Shown: positions 55,165-64,000, numbered from the stretch's first letter. The stretch is 64,000 nucleotides of DNA from Nitrospira tepida (GCF_947241125.1 NZ_OX365700.1:3256001-3320000), one strand, 5' to 3'. Made by a program: numbers and translations. Notes: generated by a model from the sequence alone, not told the origin.

Positions 55165-55638
55165 ATGGCCCCGACCCTGACCATACCGGACACGCCGGCG
55201 CGTGTGCCGCAACAGACACATGAAGGCATCAACCGGCAAATCCGTGGCGAAACCGAACGCCGTATCGCCTCCTACCGCCATCGTGGTTCACGAGCCATCC
55301 GCCGGCGGTTGGCCGAGTTGGATCGCGAATGGGATATCGAGCGGACGCTCGAAAGCAACGCCGCCTTCGTCTCGCTGATCGGACTGGGCTTGGGACGTTT
55401 CGTGAACCGCCGCTGGTATCTCCTGCCCGGGCTCGTCGCGGCGTTTCTCTTCCAGCATGCCGTGCAGGGTTGGTGTCCGCCCCTGCCGATGTTCCGCCGC
55501 ATGGGCCTCCGAACGGCACGGGAGATCGGCTACGAACGGTATGCGCTCAAGGCCCTGCGGGGCGACTTCAAGGAGCTGGACGAGCGCGGCGCGAGGGAGA
55601 TGATTCCGAGGCAGTTGCTTGAGATGATGGCGCGCTAG
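55165..55638 (+). CDS. DUF2892-like membrane protein
   Basis: 157 residues; AAGGAGTGAAGC before ATG. A basic soluble N-terminus (about 1-65) precedes a membrane hairpin (about 70-105: FVSLIGLGLGRFVNRRWYLL and VAAFLFQHAVQGWCPPLP). The CPPLPMFRRMGLRT ending is the classical DUF2892/inner-membrane YgaP-tail pattern. Function unknown. Confidence 0.82.
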   Translation: MAPTLTIPDTPARVPQQTHEGINRQIRGETERRIASYRHRGSRAIRRRLAELDREWDIERTLESNAAFVSLIGLGLGRFVNRRWYLLPGLVAAFLFQHAVQGWCPPLPMFRRMGLRTAREIGYERYALKALRGDFKELDERGAREMIPRQLLEMMAR

Positions 55639-55794
55639 CCAATCGAGAGCGACCATAACGGCCCTCTCTCGGTCATCCGATCGGTCAGGTCACACCTTCG
55701 TCCTTGCCGCGACCTCGGATGGTGGGCAGCGCACATGGTCGGAGGAATTGGACTCACAAATCAAGATCGGCATGAGAAGCGTCGTTCTCCGCCG

Positions 55795-57339
55795 CTACTC
55801 TTGCCCATTCTTCATCAACGCGAGGTCGCTATTCGCCGGACCGTTGATGACCGTGCCAAGCTTATCAAACCGCGATCCGTGGCAGGGGCAATCCCATGTC
55901 TTTTCGTTCGCATTCCAGGAGACAAGACAACCCAAATGAGGACACACAGCCGACCGCTCATGGACAAGACCCATCTGATCCCGATACACCGCCACCTTGG
56001 CGAGACCACGCCGAAGGACCGCTCCACTGTCCTTGGGAATCTCTTCAGCCGCTTTGACGGACCCTCCAGTAACCCAATCGACATATTGCGCCGCCATGTT
56101 GAGCGTGTCCTTCGCATATTGTCCGGCGGCGCGAAGCGTCTTGCGCGACGGGTCATAGAGCGACGACCATGGGCAATCCCGCTTCATGATGAGGTCGGTC
56201 AGCAAGATGCCGGCGATCATCCCGTGAGTCATCCCCATTCCGGAATCACCCGTGGCAATATAGACATTCTCCGAGCCTCCGGGATCATGCCCGATGAAGC
56301 CGATGCCGTCGACCGGTTCCATCACTTGTCCCGACCATCGATATTCGATGCGTTCGATCATACGGAATCGGTCCCGCGCCCACTGCTCTAACCTGGCATA
56401 CCGCATCTCGGCATCGTCGGCCTGTCCCGTTTTATGATCCTCTCCTCCCGCGATGAGTACGTCATATTGACCGTCCCGATCGGAACCGCTCTGAATTCTG
56501 ACATAGTGATAGGGATCGTCCATATCCCAATAGAGCGCTTTGGGAACGGAACCAGTTGGAATGCGCGCTCCGATGACATACGTCATATAGGGAGCCTGTT
56601 TGGTATGGATGGCAACCGTATCTACAATCGACGTATTGGTCGCTGCGACGATGGCGCCGGCCGTCACGATGGCTCCACCGTCCGTTTCTACCTGCGCCTG
56701 CGGTCCATCTTTGACGGACTTCACATGCGTGCCACCGAAAATTTGGCCTCCGCGCCGGTGAACCGCGCCGGCCAGGCCAATAAGATATCGCAAGGGATGA
56801 AATTGCGCCTGACGGGGAAAGCGCAAGCAAGGGCCGGCCTCAAGCGGAATCACTGGTGATCGTTCAAGCCGCTCCACGCGCATCCCGGCGCACTGAGCGG
56901 CCAGAAACTCATCGTCGAGAGTTTCGTTCGATCCTCCCGACTTGGAGAACAAATATCCGTCTATTCGTTCGAAATCGCAGGCGATGCGTTCCTCGGCGAC
57001 AATCTTTTCAATGCGGTCGATGGCGGCCGCATGACTGCTGGCCGCCAGTCGGGCTCCTTTGTGCCCGTGAAGACGCTCGATCTCAACATATCCCTCATCC
57101 ATGACGTTCGAAAGGTGCGCGGTCGTCCGCTGCGTCATTCCGCTGCCGATTCGGCCATCCTCCAGCAGGATCACGGATTTCCCTTCGCACGCAAGGCAAT
57201 AGGCAGTGGATAATCCGGCGATGCCTGCGCCAATGATGCACACATCGGCATGAAGCGATTGGGCGAGCGGCGCCGGTTGCGGCATATCGACCGTCGCCAT
57301 CCATACAGAGGACGTTTGACCCGATGAATTGTGGACCAT
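55795..57339 (-). CDS. FAD-dependent oxidoreductase fused to a C-terminal Rieske domain
   Basis: 514 residues from the third ATG of ATGATGATGG at 57339, 6 bases after AAAGGAG. The dinucleotide motif [21 protein letters not shown] lies at about 32; a DAO-type fold runs to about 400, with [17 protein letters not shown] Rieske [2Fe-2S] domain (about 445-505) has CPHLGC and CPCHGSRFD. The layout matches the YhfW/IphC-like DAO-Rieske family; substrate and electron partner are unknown. Confidence 0.92.
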   Translation of the reverse strand: MVHNSSGQTSSVWMATVDMPQPAPLAQSLHADVCIIGAGIAGLSTAYCLACEGKSVILLEDGRIGSGMTQRTTAHLSNVMDEGYVEIERLHGHKGARLAASSHAAAIDRIEKIVAEERIACDFERIDGYLFSKSGGSNETLDDEFLAAQCAGMRVERLERSPVIPLEAGPCLRFPRQAQFHPLRYLIGLAGAVHRRGGQIFGGTHVKSVKDGPQAQVETDGGAIVTAGAIVAATNTSIVDTVAIHTKQAPYMTYVIGARIPTGSVPKALYWDMDDPYHYVRIQSGSDRDGQYDVLIAGGEDHKTGQADDAEMRYARLEQWARDRFRMIERIEYRWSGQVMEPVDGIGFIGHDPGGSENVYIATGDSGMGMTHGMIAGILLTDLIMKRDCPWSSLYDPSRKTLRAAGQYAKDTLNMAAQYVDWVTGGSVKAAEEIPKDSGAVLRRGLAKVAVYRDQMGLVHERSAVCPHLGCLVSWNANEKTWDCPCHGSRFDKLGTVINGPANSDLALMKNGQE

Positions 57340-57392
57340 CATCATCTCCTTTCGAAATCGTTGCCCTGGGATGAACGCGGGTCTTGCGATCC

Positions 57393-57557
57393 TCACAGGA
57401 GAAAGAGAATGTCCGCTTGCTCGGCCACATTGCCAAAAAGACGGTGCAATTCTTCCGGCGACGTGCGAGGACAATGTAGATCGCCCACCGCAGCAAGCCG
57501 GGTCATCTCCGTGATGCGGAGCCATGCCATTTCCGCATTCATGGTGACAAGCGGCAT
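57393..57557 (-). pseudogene. Truncated metallophosphoesterase (N-terminal fragment)
   Basis: 54 residues from ATG 57557 (AAGGAG upstream). The sequence [16 protein letters not shown] holds the D-x-H metal motif of calcineurin-like phosphoesterases and continues ADILFLL, then stops. A shift of one base at the stop gives LFLLCEDRK, close to the usual LLCGDL continuation, but the rest of the domain is absent. So it is a remnant left by frameshift plus deletion next to the FAD-Rieske gene. Confidence 0.68.
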
Positions 57558-57578
57558 TGTCTCCTTCTGGCTCGTCAC

Positions 57579-57884
57579 CTACCGCTGAATCTGCAGGTTG
57601 TTATTGACGCGCCTCACGCCTGCGACCTGACGCGTGAGGTCCTCCGCCCGGCTCTTCTGCTCGGCCGATGGCACGATCCCGCTTAGGTTCACCACGCCTC
57701 GCTCGGTATCCACGTCCACCCTGGCAAAATTCGACATCCGGTCCGCGGTCAGCTTCGCCTGAACCGCCGCAGTGATTCGGCTGTCCGTCATGGTTTGACC
57801 GCCTGTCTTTCCGGTTGTCGACTGACAGGCTGCGAATCCCAGGACCGCCGTGAGACAGAACGCCCCCACAAGTGTCTTCAACAT
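57579..57884 (-). CDS. BON-domain lipoprotein
   Basis: 101 residues from ATG 57884 (AAGGAGGCGAT upstream). Lipobox LGFAAC; one BON domain (about 35-100: [42 protein letters not shown]). Strongly similar to the lipoprotein at 24598. It follows the YtxH gene by 40 bases. Confidence 0.92.
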   Translation of the reverse strand: MLKTLVGAFCLTAVLGFAACQSTTGKTGGQTMTDSRITAAVQAKLTADRMSNFARVDVDTERGVVNLSGIVPSAEQKSRAEDLTRQVAGVRRVNNNLQIQR

Positions 57885-57924
57885 ATCGCCTCCTTGTTGT
57901 TCAACCGAATTCAACGACAATCAC

Positions 57925-58299
57925 CTATGTGCGGTTGCTGGCCTCTTGACCCATATTTTTGAATTGAGCCACCGTTTCCTTTCCTACATCCTTCAGTTTC
58001 TCCTGTCCGCTCCGCGCGTATTCCCGGGCGGCCCGTCCGGTTTCCTGTACAGCCTCCTGACCACGCTCGATATAGTCCTTTCCGCGCTCAACCGCCGTAT
58101 CCAGAGCCTCGCGGCCTCGCTCCACCAGATCGTCGGTTGCCCGGGAAGCATAATCGCGCAGCATGCCGCGCAGCTCGGAGCCGGTTCGCGGCGCAAAGAG
58201 CAGCGCCAATCCGGCCCCGAGGAAGGCTCCGGCGAGAAACGTGGACCAGCCGGCCGCATCGTTCCCATAGTTGTCATCGTATTGATCATCCCTATGCAT
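57925..58299 (-). CDS. YtxH domain protein
   Basis: 124 residues from ATG 58299 (AAGGAGATGACC upstream). One helix (about 21-37: FLAGAFLGAGLALLFAPRTG), then SELRGMLRDYASRATDDL and a long charged helix with ERGKDYIERGQEA repeats. Paralogue of the YtxH protein at 9526. General-stress family. Confidence 0.88.
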   Translation of the reverse strand: MHRDDQYDDNYGNDAAGWSTFLAGAFLGAGLALLFAPRTGSELRGMLRDYASRATDDLVERGREALDTAVERGKDYIERGQEAVQETGRAAREYARSGQEKLKDVGKETVAQFKNMGQEASNRT

Positions 58300-58364
58300 G
58301 GTCATCTCCTTCTTACTTATTAGGTATGCCTGGGTGGCTCGTTTTTTCTCTATTCGTTTCGCCC

Positions 58365-59078
58365 CTACTGGCGAAGGCTGGTTTCTTCCTGATCGCCGCT
58401 TGATTCCCGTGCCAATTGCTTGATCGTCGTGGCGGTGCCCATATCGGAGGCTTCGACACGGACGATATCGCCCACGTTGAACCGGCAATCTCCGACGGTG
58501 AAACCCGAGCCTCGGGCCACATCTTCATTGGCGCGAGCGTCGGTGCTTCCAACCTTTCCCTTGAGCTGACTCGGATCTTGTGCGGACTTGCGAGAATCCC
58601 CTTGATGTTGTTGCCGCGCCATCTGCTGTTCGGCTTGTGCTTCTTCCGGCGCGCCACCCTTTCTCGCCTGTTGTTCCATGAATGGGGTGGGAGGAATTTC
58701 TTCATGCTCCTTGGCCCCTTCGCGGCCAGTGGCCAACTTGTCCTGTTGCGATCCCGCACAGACCATGTTGGTATCCTTGGTAACCTTCAGACGGATTTCC
58801 TGCCCCCGGTCGCCTTTGATCAAATACTGCTCGCCGTCGATGTTCGCGATTCGCCCCGTAATGATTTCCGGCCCGCCCATGATCACGTTTGAAGACTGCG
58901 GTTCGTTGGTTCCCTGCTCGTGAGCGCCTTTACCCAAACCGACGCCTTGCTGGCCCTTCTGCTGTGTGGATTCACCCTGCGAAACGCCGTCTGCGGAGAA
59001 CCCGCCTGTTGGAAGGCTTAAGCTTATGACCCCCGATACGGCGATCACCGTCTTGGCTATGCCTGGAATTCGTTTCAT
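58365..59078 (-). CDS. Exported hypothetical protein with Gln-rich middle
   Basis: 237 residues from ATG 59078 (GAGAGGTG upstream). The signal peptide ends near GGFSADG. A small beta unit (ITGRIANIDGEQYLIKGDRG then IRLKVTKDTNMVC) and a C-terminal one (CRFNVGDIVRVEASDMG) flank a long disordered stretch rich in Gln, Glu and Ala. The beta units resemble modules in the periplasmic protein at 23530. No named family. Confidence 0.65.
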   Translation of the reverse strand: MKRIPGIAKTVIAVSGVISLSLPTGGFSADGVSQGESTQQKGQQGVGLGKGAHEQGTNEPQSSNVIMGGPEIITGRIANIDGEQYLIKGDRGQEIRLKVTKDTNMVCAGSQQDKLATGREGAKEHEEIPPTPFMEQQARKGGAPEEAQAEQQMARQQHQGDSRKSAQDPSQLKGKVGSTDARANEDVARGSGFTVGDCRFNVGDIVRVEASDMGTATTIKQLARESSGDQEETSLRQ

Positions 59079-59289
59079 GTTGCACCTCTCGTCAATGGTG
59101 AAAGGGTGATGAGAACGATTATGGAATCCTTCATGTGACCTTGATATGAAGAGGCTCGGTCGACGCTCACGAACGGCCATCGCATTCAACATGGGCACAT
59201 GGTGAATGTGTCTCTGGCTCTCACTTCGCCCAGCGCACTTAGGCAGGATACCCGACGTTCATCGAATGCTCTTCTGGTAAGCTCCCTAG

Positions 59290-59632
59290 TTAGCCCGCAT
59301 TGTTCACGATGACTTCCACTGCAACCGCCGTTCGACCCGTTGCTGGCAAAGAGCAACAGGTACCCCGGCTGCGACAAGGCTGGCCGTGCCCGAAGGGCCG
59401 CCAGCCGGGCGGGCTCGCCGCTTAGGTCCGGCCGCCTCACCAACTCGGCGGCGCGCACAGACGTGGCGCTCTTTATTCATCGCGCCGTGCGCCCCTCGAC
59501 ATACTGTCGCAAGTATGCCTCGGGCTCTCGTGGCTCCGCGCGAGGGTACCCATTGCTCTTCTCCGTGCAATGGGTCCAACGCGTGGCATCTCCGCGGTTT
59601 CGTCACGAATTCTCGTGAATAATGCGGGTTAG
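59290..59632 (-). mobile_element. Repeat element copy 4 (TTAG-flanked)
   Basis: Core 59294-59628 between TTAG at 59290-59293 and TTAG at 59629-59632, a direct repeat and not an inverted one. Left end CCCGCATTGTTCACGA; right end in reverse CCCGCATTATTCACGA. It lies reversed relative to copy 1. It shares the segment at about 59417-59505 with copy 2 and lacks the CCATACCAAGCTT block of copies 1-3. It ends 157 bases before the GT4 start. Confidence 0.85.
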
Positions 59633-59789
59633 CGAGGTGCTGCAGTTACGGCGCTTTCAGATACCTAGGTTATCGCCTAGCTTTGCTCGTTTGAATCGGC
59701 GGCTATACTCCCGCTCACCTGAGTGGCCGCTGGAGTCCCGCTACCCGCCTCCAGCCTTTCATTTCTTTCACCAATCCAAAGGGGTCCCC

Positions 59790-60896
59790 ATGAAAATTGC
59801 ACAAGTTGCCCCGCTGTGGGAAAGCGTGCCTCCGCAATGTTATGGCGGCACGGAGCGGATCGTGTCCTATCTCACGGATGAGCTGGTCCGCTTGGGACAT
59901 GACGTCACCCTGTTCGCCACCGCGGATTCCGTGACGGCCGCCAAGCTCGACCCGGTCTATCCAAAGGCCCTTCGACTGGCCAAAGACCTCTCCTGCCGCG
60001 AGGCGCCGATCTTTTTGCAGCTCGAACAGGCGTTCGGCGCTAAAGCCGAGCAATTCGATCTCATCCATTCCCACGTCGATCTCATGGGGTTTCCATTCGC
60101 GCGCCGCTGCCGCACTCCGGTCGTGACAACGCTCCACGGCCGGCTGGACCTGCCCGAGTTGCTGCCGATCTTCGAGGAATTTCCCGAGATGCCGGTGGTT
60201 TCCATTTCCAACGCGCAACGCCGGCCTCTCGGCTGGGTGAATTGGCAGGACACCGTCTACCATGGGCTCCCGCCCACCCTGTATGATTTTCATCCGCAAC
60301 CGGGCCAATACCTGGCGTTCCTCGGCCGCATCGCGCCGGAGAAGCGTCCCGATCATGCGATTGCCGTCGCGAAGGCCGTCGGCATGCCGATCCGGATCGC
60401 GGCCAAGGTCGATCCGAGCGACCGCGACTATTTCACGACGAAGATTGAGCCGTTACTGGATCATCCGCTGGTGGAATATGTCGGGGAGATCAACGATGCA
60501 GAAAAAAACGATTTCCTCGGCGACGCGTACGCGCTCCTCTGCCCCTATGACTGGCCCGAACCCTTCGGACTCGTGCTGATCGAGGCCCTGGCCTGCGGCA
60601 CGCCGGTCTTGGCCTATCGGCGTGGCTCGATTCCCGAGGTGATCGAAGACCGGGAGACAGGAATCATTTGCGAGGATCTGTCCGAGATGATCCGCTCGGT
60701 GGAGGGCGTTGAGCGGATCGATCGGCGGCGCTGCCGCGACCATTTTGAAGCGCGTTTCACGGTCCAGCGCATGGTGCGCGATTATGTCACCGTCTACGAA
60801 CGGTTGCTCGAAGGACGGAGCCTGGTTCCGACGGCGGCCATGCCCGCCGCTCTGGAGCAGCCGATCAGATTGCCCGAGCCGGCCGCGGGATTTTAA
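59790..60896 (+). CDS. Glycosyltransferase family 4 protein
   Basis: 368 residues from ATG 59790 (AAAGGGGTCCCC upstream). The GT-B fold starts MKIAQVAPLWESVPP and YGGTERIVSYLTDEL, with IHSHVDL in the N-terminal half. The donor-site motif in the C-terminal half is PYDWPEPFGLVLIEALACGTPVL then GSIPEVIED. No membrane segment. Likely adds a sugar to a glycan or lipid; acceptor unknown. Confidence 0.94.
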   Translation: MKIAQVAPLWESVPPQCYGGTERIVSYLTDELVRLGHDVTLFATADSVTAAKLDPVYPKALRLAKDLSCREAPIFLQLEQAFGAKAEQFDLIHSHVDLMGFPFARRCRTPVVTTLHGRLDLPELLPIFEEFPEMPVVSISNAQRRPLGWVNWQDTVYHGLPPTLYDFHPQPGQYLAFLGRIAPEKRPDHAIAVAKAVGMPIRIAAKVDPSDRDYFTTKIEPLLDHPLVEYVGEINDAEKNDFLGDAYALLCPYDWPEPFGLVLIEALACGTPVLAYRRGSIPEVIEDRETGIICEDLSEMIRSVEGVERIDRRRCRDHFEARFTVQRMVRDYVTVYERLLEGRSLVPTAAMPAALEQPIRLPEPAAGF

Positions 60897-60949
60897 GGCC
60901 GGAGACGCTGGTCACAGGCACAGGAGCCGTGCAGCCCTCACGCCATCGG

Positions 60950-63580
60950 TTATCGCATGCCGAGGGCCCGCACCATGCGGCCGGTCAATCGCTGCTTGAC
61001 CGTGAAGTAGTCTTTCCATGGGTCCCGGCGCAATTCTGCCAAGCGGCCCGGGACGTTGGCGACCGTGAAATGGTCGGAGCGAAGATCAACCGACAATTCA
61101 TCCCAGGTCAACGGCACCGAGACCGGGGCGCGGGGTTTGGCACGGGTCGAATAGGGGGCGATCGCGGTCGCTCCCTTCGCGTTCCGCAGAAAATCGAGAT
61201 AGATTTTTCCTTTGCGCTTCTGTTTCGACATGTTCGCGACAAACCGATCGGGAATGAGCCGGGCGAGATGCTCGGCAAGGGCTCTCGAAAAGGATTTCAC
61301 CTCATCCCAGGCATGGACCTGTTGAAGCGGCGCGACTACATGGAGGCCCTTGCCGCCGGTGGTCTTGAGAAAGCACTCCAGCTCCAATTCGTGGAATAAA
61401 CTCCGGACGAGCTGCGCTGCTTCGACGACGGATTTCCAGGGCACCTCCGGGTCCGGATCCAGATCGACGACGAGGCGATCGGGCCGGTCGAGGCGGTCTC
61501 GTCGCGCTCCCCAGGTATGCAGTTCGAGCACGCCCATCTGCACGAGCCCGATCAGCGCGGGCAACGAATCCGCCGTCATGTAGACGGCCGTCTTTCGGTT
61601 TTCTTGAACTTTCACCCGGCCTACGATCTCAGGCACCGTGTCCTTCGCGTGCTTTTGATAGAAGCATTCGGCGGCTCGGCCTTCCGGGCAACGGACAAGC
61701 GTCAAGGGTCGCTGTTCAAGATGCGGCATGATCCAGTCGGCCACCTGCTCGTAGTATCGAGCCAGCCCGATTTTGGTCAGGCCCTGCTCGGGATAGAGCA
61801 CACGATCAGGATGAGACAGGGTGACGCCGGCGACCATGGTCGGACCGTTCGCGGATCTCCCGTCTCCGGCAGATGGTTTGTTCCGCCGTCCGGCTCGGAT
61901 GCCGGCCCAGCGGCGGCGCCGAGCCCTGGCTGCCCGCCCCTCACGATCATCTTGCTGCCGCTTCCGTTCCGGCTGTTCCATGACGATCTCCTTCGCCGGC
62001 TTATCCTCCCGCAAACCTTGAAACGAGGCTTGGCGAAGCAGCCCGTCGCCGGTCCATTGCGCGAAGGCCACTTCGGCCACCAGTTCAGGTCTCACCCAAT
62101 GGACCCCGCGGGCCTCGGAGCCGGTCGGCGGATTGACGAACGGCGATGTCGTGTGCTCGAGCGCGGTCAGCCGCCGATGCAATTGCCTGAGCGATCGCTC
62201 GGAAAATCCGGTTCCGGTCCTGCCGACAAACCGCAGCCGTCCCTGTTCATCATGGACGCCCAAAAGCAATGCCCCGAACCCCACTCGCGCCCCGGAGGGG
62301 TCCGTAAATCCGCCGATCACGAATTCCTGTCGCTGTCCGCATTTGACCTTGACCCAGTTCCTGTTACGCCCGGCATGATAGGATGCCGCGGCCTTCTTCG
62401 ACACCAATCCCTCCATCCCACGACGGCAGGCCTCGGCGAAGACGACCTCTCCCCGCCCTTCAATGTGATCGCTGTACCGGATCAACGGCGACGGCCCCAT
62501 GGATTCCAGCAGCGAGGCGAGCAGGCGTTTGCGCTCGACCAGCGCAACGGACCGGAGGTCATAGCCGTCGAGATAGAGAAGGTCGAACAGATAGTAAACC
62601 AGATTGGCTTCGGATCGCGTATCAAACGAATTCTGAAGCGATTGAAAACTGATCGTCCCGTCCGGCTCGACGGCGACGATCTCTCCGTCCAGCCAGGCCT
62701 CCCTGACCGGTAAACCTTCCGCCGCGTGAGCGAGGCGCTGCAACCTGGACGTCCAGTCATGGCCGTTCCTGGTGAACAGCTTCGCCCGGCCGTCACGAAT
62801 CGAGCAGAGGATGCGGTAGCCGTCGTACTTGAGCTCATGGACCCAGTCAGCCCCTTCAGGCGTCCTGTCGACGAGCGTCGCAAGCTGGGGCGGCGCCCAC
62901 TCGGCCATGGCCGCCTTCCGCGACCGCGGAACCTCGGCGGGATCGAGCGCCTTCGGCTTCGCCCTGGACCTCGTTTTGGAACGACCGTCGCGGTTGGACT
63001 GCCACACTCTCCGGCGGTCGGCGGCGATCTGTTCCATGGTTCGTCCGCTGGCCACGCTCTCTGTCAGCGTGGTAATGTCACGATCCTTGCCGCGGTTGGC
63101 TTCCTCATCGTCCTCCTTGATCAGCAACCAGTGTTCCTTGCCCTTTTCTCCACGGGACCCCATGCGGACCAGGTTCCAAGCTCCCCGGAGTTTCCGGCCG
63201 AACAGGAGGAATTTCAGCCTGCCGCGCCGGTATCCGCTCCGCGGATCTCCGATCGGAGACCAGGTTCCTCGGTCCCACAGCAGGACCGTCCCCGCTCCAT
63301 ACTGTTTGGGCGGGATGATCCCTTCGAAATCGGCGTAATCCAGCGGATGGTCTTCGACGTGAACGGCAAGGCGTTTATCAGAGGGGTTCAGGCTGGGACC
63401 TTTTGGGACGGCCCAACTTTTCAGCGTCCCGTCCAACTCCAATCGGAAATCATAATGCAACCGGCTGGCGGCATGTTTTTGAATGACGAATTGCCATCGT
63501 CCGGACGCAGGCTTGGCGTGTCCCCGCGGCTCCGGGGTCTTCTTGAAGTTCCGCTTGTTCCAATATTGCCGAAGGCCCAT
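60950..63580 (-). CDS. ligD: Multifunctional DNA ligase D (phosphoesterase - ligase - polymerase)
   Basis: 876 residues. The N-terminal 3'-phosphoesterase domain is at about 28-165 (HAASRLHYDFRLELDG, HVEDHPLDYADFEG). The ATP-dependent ligase domain is at about 228-540, with adenylated Lys251 in ELKYDGYR. The C-terminal primase-polymerase domain is at about 590-870 (LSHPDRVLYPEQGLTK, VVDLDPDPEVPW, LKTTGGKGLHV). The order PE-LIG-POL is that of Pseudomonas-type LigD. It starts 5 bases after the ku stop, so the two are one operon for non-homologous end joining. Confidence 0.96.
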   Translation of the reverse strand: MGLRQYWNKRNFKKTPEPRGHAKPASGRWQFVIQKHAASRLHYDFRLELDGTLKSWAVPKGPSLNPSDKRLAVHVEDHPLDYADFEGIIPPKQYGAGTVLLWDRGTWSPIGDPRSGYRRGRLKFLLFGRKLRGAWNLVRMGSRGEKGKEHWLLIKEDDEEANRGKDRDITTLTESVASGRTMEQIAADRRRVWQSNRDGRSKTRSRAKPKALDPAEVPRSRKAAMAEWAPPQLATLVDRTPEGADWVHELKYDGYRILCSIRDGRAKLFTRNGHDWTSRLQRLAHAAEGLPVREAWLDGEIVAVEPDGTISFQSLQNSFDTRSEANLVYYLFDLLYLDGYDLRSVALVERKRLLASLLESMGPSPLIRYSDHIEGRGEVVFAEACRRGMEGLVSKKAAASYHAGRNRNWVKVKCGQRQEFVIGGFTDPSGARVGFGALLLGVHDEQGRLRFVGRTGTGFSERSLRQLHRRLTALEHTTSPFVNPPTGSEARGVHWVRPELVAEVAFAQWTGDGLLRQASFQGLREDKPAKEIVMEQPERKRQQDDREGRAARARRRRWAGIRAGRRNKPSAGDGRSANGPTMVAGVTLSHPDRVLYPEQGLTKIGLARYYEQVADWIMPHLEQRPLTLVRCPEGRAAECFYQKHAKDTVPEIVGRVKVQENRKTAVYMTADSLPALIGLVQMGVLELHTWGARRDRLDRPDRLVVDLDPDPEVPWKSVVEAAQLVRSLFHELELECFLKTTGGKGLHVVAPLQQVHAWDEVKSFSRALAEHLARLIPDRFVANMSKQKRKGKIYLDFLRNAKGATAIAPYSTRAKPRAPVSVPLTWDELSVDLRSDHFTVANVPGRLAELRRDPWKDYFTVKQRLTGRMVRALGMR

Positions 63581-63585
63581 ACCGT

Positions 63586-63999
63586 TCAGGCGCTCTTGCG
63601 CCGGACTGTCCGGTCATGGCGGCCGGCCGCCCGCTTGCCCCGATTCCTCTGCCCGTTCTTGTGTTCCTTGGCCCGGACGCTCTTCTTCAGCAGCGCCATG
63701 AGATCGATGACCTCTGCGGGGGCTCGCGTTGCGCCTTCTTCCTCCGGCTCCGAAATGACCTCCGTCTGTCCGGCCTTGATGCGCTTCTCGATCAACTTCA
63801 TGAGGTCCTCATGGTACGTGTCCCGGAACTTCTCAGGGTTCCAGTCCTCCGTCATCTCCTCCACCAGCTTGGCCGCCATCTCGATTTCTCGCGCGGTGAC
63901 GCCGACCGTTTTCAGGTTGGCGGACGGCACATCGAGGTCCTTCGTGGATTTCAGCTCGTCGGCATAGCGCAGGGTATTCAGGACGATGACCTCGCCCCG
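63586..63999 (-). CDS. ku: Ku protein, C-terminal part (cut by window edge)
   Basis: The frame is open to the window end; the visible 137 residues include GEVIVLNTLRYADEL, then DVPSANLKTVGVTAREI and MTEDWNPEKFRDTYHEDLMKLI. This is the conserved Ku C-terminal region, followed by a basic tail ending TVRRKSA. Ku binds DNA ends as a homodimer and recruits LigD, encoded next. Confidence 0.95.
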   Translation of the reverse strand, partial: RGEVIVLNTLRYADELKSTKDLDVPSANLKTVGVTAREIEMAAKLVEEMTEDWNPEKFRDTYHEDLMKLIEKRIKAGQTEVISEPEEEGATRAPAEVIDLMALLKKSVRAKEHKNGQRNRGKRAAGRHDRTVRRKSA

Positions 64000-64000
64000 C

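Noticed and set aside
1-64000. rRNA, tRNA or CRISPR loci
   Set aside because: None recognised on either strand by reading; a tRNA scan could still find one, but no candidate was seen.

Overview
The window is a GC-rich (about 60%) chromosomal segment of a Gram-negative bacterium. It holds many predicted periplasmic lipoproteins, several outer-membrane beta-barrels and a di-heme peroxidase. The mix of many BON, YtxH, CsbD, DUF1328 and DUF3309 stress proteins, PAS/GAF hybrid histidine kinases, a PA2778/PA2779-type pair and LigD-Ku is most reminiscent of Nitrospira (Nitrospirota). That placement is an inference; there is no rRNA or marker gene here. I see no rRNA, tRNA, CRISPR array, prophage or transposase gene.

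Layout. 0-7 kb: 3' part of a GH15 glucoamylase-type enzyme, a PA2779 / frameshifted PA2778 peptidase / TPR cluster, an outer-membrane protein and an MscS channel. 7-18 kb: many small envelope and stress genes (zinc-ribbon protein, orphan receiver, DUF1328, PepSY, YtxH, DUF3309, tandem CsbD, DUF1207, a YqjD/YqjE-like trio), a di-heme cytochrome c peroxidase and an AI-2E-type permease. 18-22.3 kb: a stretch that looks lower in GC, with DUF2231 and two methyltransferases. 22.3-29 kb: Gfo/Idh/MocA oxidoreductase, periplasmic proteins, a 25-residue membrane peptide, BON lipoprotein, TPP enzyme, PRC-barrel protein and Fe/Mn superoxide dismutase. 29-42 kb: signalling block with two LuxR-type regulators, a triple-BON protein, three overlapping sensor kinase genes with an embedded receiver gene, and a fourth hybrid kinase. 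42-50.7 kb: cupredoxin-like lipoprotein, secreted Lon-like protease, receiver, YetF-like protein, and a phospholipase D-VTT / endonuclease-phosphatase / BON / porin row. 50.8-55.6 kb: SDR and a translationally coupled GH13 pair. 55.8-64 kb: FAD-Rieske oxidoreductase, a truncated metallophosphoesterase, BON and YtxH proteins, a GT4 glycosyltransferase, and the ku-ligD end-joining operon running off the right edge.

The common theme is envelope, oxidative, osmotic and DNA-damage stress plus alpha-glucan or trehalose-type carbohydrate metabolism. The most unusual element is a dispersed non-coding repeat: four full copies (320-450 bp core) and one decayed short copy. The full copies have inverted ends starting CCC(G/A)CAT and are flanked by 4-bp direct repeats CTAG or TTAG. 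Inside are hairpins whose stems are kept by paired base changes, including one hairpin nested in the loop of another. No copy encodes a transposase or a convincing protein, so it behaves like a structured, non-autonomous mobile element.
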